Shown here: in pieces, positions 37,771-48,828 of the stretch
Numbering within the stretch: position 1 is the first letter of the stretch
Layout: each line of letters begins with the position of its first letter
NCBI GenBank assembly: GCA_013399115.1
Contig: VXAA01000927.1
Location: forward strand, 180,138-244,137
DNA: 64,000 bases
Direction: 5' to 3'
Origin: Anseranas semipalmata
Lineage: Eukaryota; Chordata; Aves; Anseriformes; Anseranatidae
Program-made: the position numbers and the translations under genes
The notes under the pieces: generated by a model
Seen by the model: the letters and a program-made list of their open reading frames with translations, nothing else
Told to the model about the DNA's origin: nothing
Database searches by the model: none

Positions 37771-38570
37771 AATAATAGCCCAGATGTCCATAGTGTGGAG
37801 GTAACAGTCATATTTTAATCATAATACATCCTCAGTAGAAGACATTTTGCAAAACATGTCCTAAAGGAGACAATGTTTAATCTCACTGTTGCTGCTGGAT
37901 TTTAGGTACGTGATTGAGTTCATGCTCCAACACTGTTTAAGACAGTGGTTATGCATGATACAGTGTCCTTAGATTGCAGAGCTGAACTCTTAATTAAAGC
38001 AATGCCTTAAGGAGCTAAAAGGTCCTATTATGAACAAAAAAATACGGAAAAAACAAACACTTCCTGACAGGAAAAAAATTAGGAGCAACTCATCCCTTCA
38101 AGCGGAGACTGTATTACAGACTCAGCGTGTTCTTCCTGCACCAGAACTCAATTAATGAAATTTTTTTTTATACCTACGAAGACCTCAGCCTTACGGAACT
38201 CCTGCCTCCCTCACTCAACTCCAGTTTTTAGCTCTTTTCTCTCTTGTTCCTGTGCATCTGTAGAAGAATTGCACTGTAAATTTGTTTGACAATCTTTGGA
38301 GTCTAGCTCAAGAAATTAACCATTTGTGTAGATTTTTTACCCTGGAAACTGTATGCAAAACTTGGGATCAGCTGGGGAGTTTGTATTCTCAGGTCCAACT
38401 GTTGTGGTTTCATAGCTGTGGAGCCCTTCTAGCCTCTGTGCATGGAGACCGCAGCACCTCCAGGGATTTATATAGCTCTCATGCCCATGGTCTTTGGGAG
38501 AAATAGCATTTGGTTGCACATGAGCCTGGGGCTGAGCTAAGAAGAGAATATTAGTCCCTAAAGTCTTTTC

Positions 38571-38847
38571 TTTTTTTTTTTTTTTTTGGCATCTCCTGCT
38601 TTCACCCTCACAGCCAGGGCAAGCCATGTGCCTGGAACTTCTCTTGTCCCTGGAGCTTTCTGCCTGTCTGGGTCCAAAGTATGTTTTGGGTCTGGCTTCC
38701 AGCCCAGGGGACTAAAACTACAGGGTGATTGACGATTGAGGGAGGGGGGCTGATCTAATGATTCTGTTTTGCCAGAGAGATGGAAAAACTGTTGCATTTT
38801 AGGAGTAAAAAATAGTTTCTAACTTTGGCTTTTTTTTTTTTTTTTTT
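38571..38847. repeat. Two long poly-T tracts about 240 bp apart
   Basis: T17 at 38571-38587 and T18 at 38830-38847. The second is followed by T-rich tgtttgttttgttttg-type sequence to about 38,876. On the minus strand these are poly-A tails or slippage tracts, but no retroposon body or target-site duplication was recognised beside either. Confidence 0.85.
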
Positions 38848-38889
38848 GCTTGTTTTGTTTTGTTTTTGTTGTTTTCAGTTATATTTGTT

Positions 38890-39130
38890 AATAATACCTG
38901 CTGGAAATAGGTGCACTTGTCAACATGATATACAAGTGAATCAAAATAGACTGTGATGCTGTCATCGATGGGCCACTCTTTAGCATTAATTGGCAGTTAT
39001 GTGCTAAGTGTTCAAGTGAGAGAGTGCTCTGCAATGTTAATATGCTTTGGACTGAAGTAGTTAGCATGATGGTCTCTAGCTGGAGAGTAAATGCTGCACT
39101 TAAATCATTATATCACTGCAGAGTTAAAAT
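38890..39130. promoter_or_regulatory. Enhancer-like block (candidate conserved non-coding element)
   Basis: Repeat-free sequence with clustered transcription-factor-like cores, including gcattaattggc near 38,985, the palindromic TCGA-type 'catcgatg' near 38,964 and several CAAGTG/CACTT E-box-like motifs. It has no coding frame. The call rests on texture only and is weaker than the 37.3-37.8 kb block. Confidence 0.2.
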
Positions 39131-41910
39131 CTGATTAAGATACCTGATGGAAAACAGTACAGGGAATGTATTTACAGGAAATAGAGTTAAAATTACTTCT
39201 AAAAAGGGAAATGTAGTTGAGTGGGAAACAGACTGAAAGTGCTAGTGAGCTAAGTCCTGTTGGTATGTTTTAGTTGTCACTCAACTTTTCCTCCGTAGGG
39301 ATTATGTTTTGGTGCTGGTTTGTGGCCAGAATGCCAAGCAGTTTGATAGAAAGCAGATCAGATCATCTGAATGTCTGCTGGTTTTACAGAGTGAGAAGGG
39401 CACAAAACCCAGCAGGTGTGAGCAACGAAACCAAATTCCTTGGTTGTATCCATAATAACTGATAAAGCTGAAAGAGTGCAGGATGAGGGAAAGACCCTCT
39501 GCTGTATTCAGGTCTCTGGTGACAAACGGTGGAGGAAGGGAGCAGGGAAGAAGAGAGAGTGAGCCACCACCCAGCTGTGCTTTCTGTCTCTCTACTGCAT
39601 TTGTGTGTTTTCCTAAATTTGTGCAATATCCTTGCTGGAATTTAGCATCAGCTTAAGTGACCAGCTGGGTGTGGGTCTTTGGATCCTGGAGTTTTTTTTT
39701 GTTCTCAGACTGAAAGAATGTTAGAAGTGGTTTTATGTTTTAAAATGAGGAACTTTGGATGTAAAGTAAAAGTCCGTTTATAGCTTTGCAAAGGTTAGAA
39801 TTTTTATTTCCAATACAGTATGTGCTTAATGAACTCGTCTGTGTAGACTTAAATATAATTCAGGGGAAACAGAAGAGTCCTGAGGCTTTCTATGGCTGGG
39901 TTTGTGCAGTTCGGACTCACTGGTGAGTATAATAGTCTTACCGGCATTAATATATATTAATTCAGATCATGTCAGTCATTAACTGTTCATCTTTTTCCTC
40001 TTCTTTTTTTAGAAGAGGTATTCACATTTTTGGTCTGTTCTTAATGAGGTGGCTCCATTTGATTTCTTTGCATAATTGCAGTTCGTGCACATCTGCAAGA
40101 AGCAGTCTTGAGTTTTGCTTTCTATTTCTTCCTGTTCCAGTAAATCAGTCACAGAAGAAAACATGGAGACATCTGAGTGGAAGATCTAAGTAGCCTGCCA
40201 GGTTGCCTTAAGATCTGACATCTAGCAGACTGGAGTAGAAAGAACGATGCCATCTGGACATGGAAAGAGCTCTTAAGATGTTTTTGCATCAGACAGGGTT
40301 ATTTACATGGTAAATGTGCTGCAGTGAAGCCTGCCAGAGATCTGATAGCAGGTCCATGCACTTTCCAGCAGCTGTGGGATTTAAAACTCCCAGGACTAAC
40401 AGCCTCCAGCTGTACTTTCAGTAGTTCCCCATGAGTTTCAGTTCTTAATGAAGTTCAGTTCCTAGACAGTAGAACTACTTAAAAAAAAGTCTCATTGGAT
40501 TTATTATTTTTGTTTCCCTGGTATGAATCTGTCCCCAAAGCTTTTTTACTGACAACAGCTGAAACATACTGCTTTATCCAAGTTTAAGTGAGCGCTAGTA
40601 TTCAGGGATGATTGCTTAGCCATCTACAAAATTCAGCTTTTTAACTAAAACTGTTCTTAAAGTCTCAAAAAGCTGTTCATGCCCATTCTCCAGACTTGTC
40701 CCTAGCAGACACTAAAACTTCTTATTCTTGTTACGAATAAACCCTTGAGATAGTTTCATTCAGCCGTTCACCTAGCAGAAGCTCAGCTGACCCATTTGGT
40801 TAGCATGGCAAAGGCAGGCTGGTTTCTGTAGCCAGCAGCCCACCGAAAGCCCGCCATCGTATTTAGCCACATTGCTCAGTGTGATCAGGCATTATTTGCA
40901 TCTAGGGTGCCTGGGACTGGGCTTTGGGATGCAACTGGAATAGTGTGTCAGCTCTCAGCAAGAGTGAGATGCACCATCAAGTCCATTGCTGTGATCAGTG
41001 CCTGTTATTCATTATAAATGCTAAATCAGTATTTTAGCCCCTGTGCTGCTAGTGGCACCAGCTTTTCAGAAGCTGCCTCTCCAGGTCTGGAGGAAAATGT
41101 TTGATCTTGCCCCTCTGAATTGAGGGAAGGTACTCTCTCACTACCCTTTAACAGCTGTCTTGGCTTTGGGGAAATGTAAATGATTTCTGCAGTGTTCTGC
41201 TAGCAGGACCCTTTCCAGGCGCTAGTCCAGCCTAAAATGAAATGTGACAAGAGTGAAGTTGAAAAGAAAAAGCTTAGAAGCCAGTCTGTGCAGTAATCAC
41301 TCCGTGAACCTTTTCCCCCTCATTTAGGTTCATTATCCCACCTGAGGAAGCTTAAAATCAGACCAAGTGCAGATGTTATTGAATACAGTTCTGTATTGTG
41401 TGTGCAGAGCTCTGTGCCGCCTCCTGACTCTGCTCCATTTTTAGCTTCGGAGTAATGTAGTGCTCTCATGATTTATTACACTAAACATTCTGGCAGCAGA
41501 AAGGATCAAGAGTAGGTGGGTCCATTATAGCTGTTATCTAATTCCTTTTGAATGTTAGAGACTATTTAAATGAAAAATCCTTTTTATTTTTTCATGTGTG
41601 CTCCAGGGTTCCCATTTTGTGTTTGAAGAGAATGATATATTTAATAGCTAGTTGACCCTCCTTAAACAGGATAAGATCCAAACACTGAATATCAAAAGCA
41701 AAAATGTACGATGTTCCCAGTAACCTCAGGAGGGGCAGGATTTTTAATCCCTTTAGTGCAACCCCAGAAGAAACTTCTCCCCCCTCTCTGAAGGGCAGCC
41801 TGGACCTCTCCCCTCCTGCCTGCACATACTTCTGCTTTTGTGGAAGTGGAGACTGTGCTCGAGGGGAACAGGAGCTCCCTCCTGCTTGTCCTCCTGGTGC
41901 GTGACCCTCT
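39131..41910. other. Intron-like sequence, no supported gene
   Basis: AT-rich and stop-dense with short chance frames only. Near 41.70-41.90 kb a plus frame of 66 codons, rich in S, P and C, overlaps minus-strand frames and is not supported. Good donor-like sites occur at 41956/41957 (CAA/gtaagg) and 41966/41967 (GAGAG/gtaagg). Confidence 0.5.
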
Positions 41911-43088
41911 GGCTTTCACAGCAGGCTCCTCTGAAACTCTCCAGATCGTGGTGCAAGTAAGGAGAGGTAAGGCAGGGACAAATTCATAGCTCTCTTTGCA
42001 GGCTCCAGTCTGCAAAGGACAACTGTACAGCTAAATGTGGGAGCCAAAATGGTTGCAATTGGATGTAGCAAAGGCAATTAAATAAATAGAGTCAGTCTCG
42101 CTGATGAGCTGACAGCTCTGTTTGATGCTCCTGTCCAGGGAGTATGTGTTTGCTCTGCGTGAATGCAAGTTGCTCAACAAATCCACCTGCGGACATAAGG
42201 AGGTTGGAGAAGTGGGAGGGCTATGTGGAGTGTGCCTCTTGGATGCAGTAATGCAGGGAGCAGGACTAATCTGCCTGGGAATATCAGGCCTAGAATATTT
42301 TGGAAAAAAATAGCCTTATAAAAAAGAAAAAAAGGCAAGCTGCTGGTTGTACTCCTTCAGAGAAGCTTGCTCCTCAGTGCAGCACTGAAGATTGCTTTAC
42401 TCTTTTGTTTGATCAAGAAGTGCATTAGTCAAATTATAAGAGCAAAAGAATAAACCGAATAATAGCCGGAGAGTGAGACACAGCTGGTCTGTCCCTGTGA
42501 GAGCTTAGGGCATCTGCAGTCTGTGAGCACCCGTATCTGTTGAGCTTTTCTTGGAGTGAGTGACTGTGCGACTGTGTAGGGAGGAGGAGGAGCAAGGGGT
42601 TTATCTTTCTCTCGTTGGCCTTAGAAATCTTGCAATGAAAATTCAAACCAGATTACATATTTTTACAGGCTTTTTAGTGAAGTTCATGAAGAAAAAATGC
42701 ACAACTGGAAATGGAGCAAACTCAGCTCCTCCTTGCAGTTTCTGCCTCCTGTGTGTTCCTACTGGGACTCCGGCCTTGTCACTAATACTCAGCTACCAAA
42801 ACTCATACAGGAAAGGTTGTTCACACATTTTAGCTCTGAAAGAGCAGCCTCCAGAAAAACTGTAGGCACTGCATGCCCTCCTGCACCTTCTGCACATCCT
42901 GGACAGCCAGGGCAAGCAGGCTGATCACTGGAAAAACTGGCGTCAGCTCGGTGCTGGGCAGTGTGTAGAGGAGTCTGGTTTTGAGGAAGGCTCCCAGGCT
43001 ATCTTTAGCAGACAGACCACGGCTGGGTTGCACTTCCAGAAACTGAAGTACCCCTCTCGTCTCAGCTCACGCTTTCATTTCTCTCCAG

Positions 43089-43200
43089 GGAATAACTCCT
43101 ACAAACATTACATCCAGGCTGAAAACATCTACCTCTCCAACAGTACCTCCATAACCCTTCGCACTGTGGTGGAAGAGCACTATTCTTCTGGACTGCTTAG
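43089..43200 (+). CDS. Candidate internal coding exon, unknown protein (112 bp)
   Basis: A pyrimidine-rich tract ending tttcatttctctccag precedes GGAATAACTCC, and the segment ends CTGCTTAG/gtaatac, an acceptable donor. Only one frame is open; it enters in phase 1, leaves in phase 2 and gives 36 complete codons. The other frames meet TAA at once or after 21 codons. Codon third positions are strongly C/G-biased (AAC, TCC, TAC, ATC, CTC, GTG), unlike the surrounding AT-rich intron, a mark of purifying selection on protein. The peptide contains NNSYKHYIQAENIYL and, further on, RTVVEEHYSSGLL. It has two potential N-glycosylation sequons (NNS, NST), which would fit an extracellular or luminal segment, but a cytoplasmic domain is equally possible. 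A 45-base segment at 41,922-41,966 with splice-like ends would join in frame. I do not recognise the family. Confidence 0.5.
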
Positions 43201-44110
43201 GTAATACTGTTGGCTTTCTGAATACAACTTTTCTCTATTAGATACTGCTTTTACCTGATTTTCCAACTAAGACTAGGTGGTCTGCTGCAGTGGTGGTCTA
43301 AGAATAAAGATGTTCTCCAGATCCTCCAACAGCTTTTAGTCTGACTGTGCCTTCTGCCCTTGTAGAGCGGTCTTACTCTTTGCCTCCACAACAGTGAGCT
43401 GTGCTCTGTGTGTGCTAAACAAGTAGTAGTCAGCCTGCAGAGGTGGCTGTTACGTAGGACGGATTGTGTTTGCATCCTGACTGTCAGGCATTTGGCAGTA
43501 ATAGCTACCAGTGATTAATGATATGACATGAGCTGTATGCAGTAATACCAGTATTTATGGGAGTTGCTGTACTTTTGGAGTTCATGCAAGATCAGAAAAT
43601 AGGTCAATCAGCATTACTTTAGTCCTTGTTTGCAGCACTTACTGGCAAATGCAGTAGTTTGGCTTCATGTACATCACAATTTTCCTTCCATTTGGAAAAG
43701 CAGAGGAAGACTTACATTTACGATGTTCTGAATATATTTGTCATATTCCTCACTCATCTCTTGTTTTGCAAGGGCTAGTTTTGATCATTCATTGCTCAAG
43801 TTAGCAGTTGACTCAGCTTATGAATCTATTATCATACGTTTTTGAAAAATTGGCCAGGATACCAGTTTCACCAGCACTGACTTGAATGCCCACATACAGA
43901 ACACAGTCTTATAAATGAGCAACACATTTATCAAAGTGGGTCGTGGCCTGTTTTATCTAGTACTAATTTTTAAAGCTGGTTAAAATCATTGAGAGTTATT
44001 GATTCCTTCCTTTTAATGTAATATTTTTTGTTCTGATACCTGCTACAATAGTCAAGATACTCCATTTTTATTGTATTGACTATATGAGAAGACAACATGA
44101 TATTTCTTAC

Positions 44111-44210
44111 CTCAGAGAGAGAACATACTTTGGGATTTATGGGCTTCTGTAAATTTGGAATAGCAGTTGACAATACAGTGACCTGGTGCTTCAGGGGTGG
44201 GGGTGTCCTT
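44111..44210 (-). CDS. Weak candidate coding exon, unknown protein (100 bp)
   Basis: On the minus strand the acceptor gtcctccagttctcag leads into a 100-base segment (1 base plus 33 codons) that ends CTCTGAG/gtaagaaat, a near-perfect donor. The segment lies inside a longer minus-strand open frame of 164 codons (43,970-44,464), so openness alone is not decisive. The peptide is proline- and valine-rich, beginning RTPPPLKHQVTVLSTAIPN, with no motif I recognise. It is in the opposite orientation to the 43,089 exon about 900 bases away. Confidence 0.2.
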
Positions 44211-44589
44211 CTGAGAACTGGAGGACAATGACTGAAAGTAGAACAAGCTATTTCACATTGTCCCCTGACAGCATGGTCACCCAGAGTAAATGCATTTTGT
44301 GGGTGGAAAAAGGCTGTTTTTTTATAAGCAAACCTAAAGTGGAATAGGAGTAGCTTATGTGAGCAACAAATGCACGCAGAGGACAGAAAACAGCTGACGT
44401 TAAATGAGTAAGCTGGGAAAACTGAATTGGGAATGAAAACGAGAAGTAGAAAACACACAGACAATCAAAATTGATTTTGAAAAATATATTATTATTTTTT
44501 AAATGCAGAACAGCAAAGTGTTGGGAGCTGGGAGGACCAGTGGGGATTCCTGCTCTGTCACAGCGTGGCTTGGGACCCCAGCCTGGCTT

Positions 44590-44640
44590 GGGGTACACCT
44601 GGGGTACACCTTGGGGTACACCTGTACACTTGGGGTACAG
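44590..44640 (+). repeat. GGGGTACACCT minisatellite with quadruplex potential
   Basis: Four GGGGTACA units start at 44590, 44601, 44613 and 44632, with spacer TACACCT or slight variants. The four GGGG runs are separated by 7, 8 and 15 bases, so the plus strand could in principle form a long-loop G-quadruplex. The GTAC cores also make each unit locally palindromic (GGGGTACACC). Confidence 0.8.
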
Positions 44641-44744
44641 CTTTTCATAGCCGGCCCTTAGGCAGGGACAGCTGGGTCAGCCATCTTGTGGCCGCTGGTA
44701 ATCAAAGGGGTTTTAAATACAGCCACCGTGCAGCGGTGTAAATA

Positions 44745-44790
44745 AGACAATTTACAGTCTGTTTAAAAAAGAAGACAGTTTACAGTCTGT
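44745..44790. repeat. Imperfect 18-bp direct repeat, 28-bp period
   Basis: agacaatttacagtctgt (44745-44762) and agacagtttacagtctgt (44773-44790) differ at one base, with an A-rich spacer between. Confidence 0.85.
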
Positions 44791-47700
44791 AGGTTGTGTA
44801 GATGAACATGCGCAGGACAGTTCCAACGCTCAGGATGTGCACGACTGACTTCTCCTGGGGCTGTGAGAGCTCCTTCCTAGTGCCGGCGTTGAAGCGTCAG
44901 GCTGCAGGCCTGCCGGTGAAAGCCCTGAGCGCCTCGGGGCCGCTGCGCGAGGAGGCCTCTGGCTGGTGCTTTAACGAGAGCAGAGCCGTGCCCGCTCTCC
45001 CCTGCTCCATCCAGGAGCCACAGGGAACGTCTCCTCCTGCTCGGGTGTTGCTGTAATGAGCGTGAGCAAATGTGCTAGCAGAACAGTAGGTGTTACTCCT
45101 GACAGCCCGCACTGGCAAAATATTGTGTAATGTCCGTAGTGATTGGCGCCTGGCTGGCCACGCCGTACAGCACAAGGCTGCATTCAGAAGCAATACACTG
45201 GTTTTAGGAGCGCTAGAGTTAGAATGGCCCAAAGAGAGCTCCTGTAATGGACTCTCTTTTTTTGGTTCTTTGATAACCAACTTACTTATTTTGTGACTGA
45301 TGTATTCATTGAACACACTGTGGCAGTATTTTGAACTTATTCCAAAACTTTTTTTCATTAAATGCAGCTCTCATGTGGTGCCATACAGGACAGTATCCAT
45401 AAAATGATACACCGTCATTCCCGTGTTTTAAAGATAGCTACCCAGGGATTAAGTGCATGGGCCTAGGTCGGGCAGCTCTTGCTCTCACTCTGTACTGGGT
45501 GGTGGGAACAGGGGAAGTCCATTGTTCCAGAGAAAGGCTATATAGGGTAGCTTAGTGGTTTTCTCTGTGTGGCGGTATGTGACCTGAGGCCTGGGCTTGC
45601 CTTACGTGATTTCCCCAGGGTTTCTCAGGATGAGGGCGTGGAGGCAGCGCACAGCACCCGCAGCAGGGTGTCCTTACCCAGCCGTGTGGAGGACACGTGC
45701 TAGGTCTCTCCTAGGTCGGCCTGTTCCCCGGTTGCTGGTTGCTACACGCGGTACAGATGGGACATGGCAAAGCTGCTTTGCTTTCCACCCTGTCAGAAAG
45801 CACTGTTGCTGGATAAGCTCCAGTAATCAGTCCTTATTTCTGTGGGGCATGCTTGTTTTCTTGGAGTTTGCCTGAGTGACCTGGATGAACATGAGTGAAA
45901 TTTCATGGGTGACACGTGCAGCAGTCAGGGGGGCTTGCTGGAACCGCTGAGGAGCGGACTGTCTTCTCCTGCTGTGGGTGGGTGTGGGAGAACAGCAGCA
46001 GGGTTGCCTTACTATAAGAGGGAAAACTGCAAGGTCTCAGTTCCTTCTTATGTCATCCAATAGTTTTCTTAGCAAGAGGAGATTTAAGAAATGGGATCCC
46101 AACCCCCCCGGAAGGGATAATTATCCATAGTAATTGGTAATGCAGCATGTGTGTTAAAAACATATAGGTTAAGGGGGGCTATTGAATCCTTGTGGAGAAA
46201 CTAGCCTGGCTTGTGCTTGGATTCTGAGCCTCCTAAAAGTAAGTATTGTAATGGTGTTATCGTTGCAAATATCAGTGAGCAGTTGCTCTTGGCTTCCCCT
46301 GACCTAACGTTGTTCCTATGGGGAAGACAGAGGCTGTAGCATTTGCATCCATTTCAGTCCAGTTTTTGTCAGTCACGCTGTCCGAAAGTCAGCAGCAGCT
46401 CCCCTCTGGTTTTGGAGCCGTGTCCATAAAACTGTGCTGGGCTATTCTCCAGCCTTCTACTGCTCCAGCCTGAGATTCATGTAATGATTTAAGTCAGGAG
46501 CAGCAACAGACTGGGAGACTGACCTTCTCCTCCCAATTATGCACCTCGGAGAATCTGTGTTGAGGAGAGAATTATGTTTAGGAGAGTAAGAGCTCAAGAC
46601 ACAAAGCGTGAGATGCCTTCCCAGGAGCACAGGGCTTCACTCGTGTTTCCTCTGTGGCAACTCCAGTCTGTCCCAGCAGGGTAAAAACGCCTGGGGTAGG
46701 TGTAGACTAGCCTCAGTGTGAGTCATAGTCAGGCCTGGGAATTACTTTAACTACAGATGAGTTGAGGTCAGCGTTCAGTCACGAGGTTCAGAAGAAGTCG
46801 CCTCTCCACCGTGGGGATTCCTGGGTGATTTCTATGTCCCATGTGGTGCAGCAGATCACAGCTGTGTGTTGTGGTCATCACTGGTCTGAAATGTCTCTGC
46901 TTATGTGAACCAGGAACCAGCGAGAAGTGGTGCAGTTGTGTGTAGGAAAAGCCGAGGGACTACATCAGCACTATGTTTAACACAAGCCTTATTTTGCCCT
47001 GCGTCTTGTTAATTAGGTGCTATTTTGAGTTCAGCAAGGGATACGATGTTAACCAGACCTTTGTGTTGCTGTTACTCCTTTAAACAGTTAATTGTGTTGC
47101 AGGATTTGGTGTCAAGTTATCTCCGTTATTAATGGCTTTCACCATTAAAGTATTTTTAGCCCCTTAAGAAAATACTCAGGAAAAAGGAAGGAATCCGCTA
47201 GCAGATAACAAAGACTTAAGTATGACTTTCCCTTCAGCAGGTTTTCTTACTGCCTTTGATTTTGGCTGTCTGGAGTGTTTGCAGGGAAAAGTCCCTGGGT
47301 GACCCTTCCCTAAGCTGGTGTCTGTGTTCCTGAGACAATCAGTTCAGGTGATCTTGCACCTCTCTCAAGGTCTGACCTTTTTTTTCCATTAGGACTGGAA
47401 AAAGGCAGATAAAGAAGATGACTGAAATGACGAGTTTTCTACTTGACACCCATGTGCACTTGTAGCCCTCTTCTGGAAAATTAAAAGCGTAACACAAAAC
47501 GTCCCACAAAGTGTCAGCCACTCAAGCCTTGCAAATTTTCACCAGTCCTGAGCTGTAAAAAACACTACTTTCCGCTTGCTTTCTGGCTCTTGGCAGTGTT
47601 GCTCGTAGTCAGGATGACTTGGCCAACTAATCCAGGCCCTTACTAAACAGGAGGCAGAAAAAAGAAAGTTTGTAAGGGGAGAAATACAGAAGAAAGAATG

Positions 47701-48085
47701 GCGTGTGCTTTTTGGGGGTGTAGGATTTAGCTGAAGTCGCTAATAATTGAGATTTTGCACTCCATGTCACTGGCAAAATTTTATCTGTGCAGTTTTCATT
47801 AGTGAGCAGAATGGAAACAAGAACTATGGTTACTTCTGATCTTTTCTGATCATCCTCAAGGTCCATTGACCCTTTTGTGTCTTCTAGGTAAATAATTTCC
47901 AGAAAGCGGTGCTAACTGTATACATTTCAGATTTACCGGTCTGAACACTTTCAGTCTGAACCTGTCACACTTCATTCTAAATCTCCCATTTCTAGATTAT
48001 TCATGGTTTTTTACCCAAAACCTTGAAAAATGTTGGTTGGTTCTTTTACTTCAAAATACAAATGTTATACAATGATTTTTCCTGT

Positions 48086-48140
48086 TTTTATTTTATTTTA
48101 TTTTATTTTATTTTATTTTATTTTATTTTATTTTATTTTA
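48086..48140. repeat. (TTTTA)11 pentanucleotide microsatellite
   Basis: Eleven perfect TTTTA units occupy 55 bases without interruption. Perfect long arrays mutate by slippage, so length is probably polymorphic in the population. The tract sustains a spurious plus-strand frame (repeating F-Y-F-I-L) that should not be called a gene. Confidence 0.98.
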
Positions 48141-48792
48141 ACCCAGTTTTAAAACTATTGCTTTTATTGCTGTGTCTTTACGTAGTGGCCCAAGTTGAAT
48201 TTCATTACCTCAGACAGGAGACCTCTGCTTCACAGGCTTCCTTTCATGCACAGCTGAACTGAAAATTGCACACATTTACTTGAAATGGAAATGATAACAT
48301 ACATGCTCTGAGAAAAATGTCTCATTTTTTTCAAAACTGGGCTATTGCAGTGTGATTGCATTATTGATGGGACACTAGGTGAAGTGTTCTGGTTACTTTC
48401 TTTTTTATACAGTTTCTGGATCAGATTCTACTCCCTGTTAGTTTTGCCTTTATGGACTAAGATTGTGATGTCTTCAAGCAAAGTTACTGAATGCTTTAGT
48501 TTTGTCACGGGAAAAAAGTAAGGGCAGTTATATTCCTGCAGCTAAGACATTAATTGGCACTGCTGAGCCTGTATATAAATATGTCCAAAAAAAACCAACC
48601 AACCAAGCCCCTTCCCTCAAATTTATGGCCTCATTTGAAGTCTAGATGAATTATGCCTTTCTGGAGACTTCAGCAGGCTTTGGATCACACTGATATTTTA
48701 AAAGGTAAGTATTTATCTTCAGGGGACACCTGTTAAAAGGCAAAATAATAATAGAATCAGTAAATTAAGAGAGAGACAAAGCCTGTTGAATC

Positions 48793-48828
48793 ATATTCTT
48801 CATTACCACTATATTCTTCATTACCACA
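48793..48828. repeat. 18-bp tandem duplication
   Basis: atattcttcattaccact (48793-48810) is followed head-to-tail by atattcttcattaccaca (48811-48828), one mismatch at the last base. It is a simple local duplication. Confidence 0.9.

Larger units (their letters stand above)
43201..48060. other. Intron-like sequence with a few GC/CpG-richer patches
   Basis: A small CpG-rich patch (about 12 CpGs) lies at roughly 44,880-45,000 and a weaker GC rise at 45.6-45.75 kb. Frames through these patches overlap on both strands and show no domains. The segment also holds the GGGGTACACCT minisatellite at 44,590, an imperfect direct repeat at 44,745-44,790 and one weak minus-strand exon candidate at 44,111. 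A strong donor-like AAAA/gtaagtatt at 46,238/46,239 has no coding frame ahead of it. Confidence 0.5.

Noticed and set aside
48023..48262. 79-codon plus frame
   Set aside because: Its core is just the translated (TTTTA)n microsatellite.
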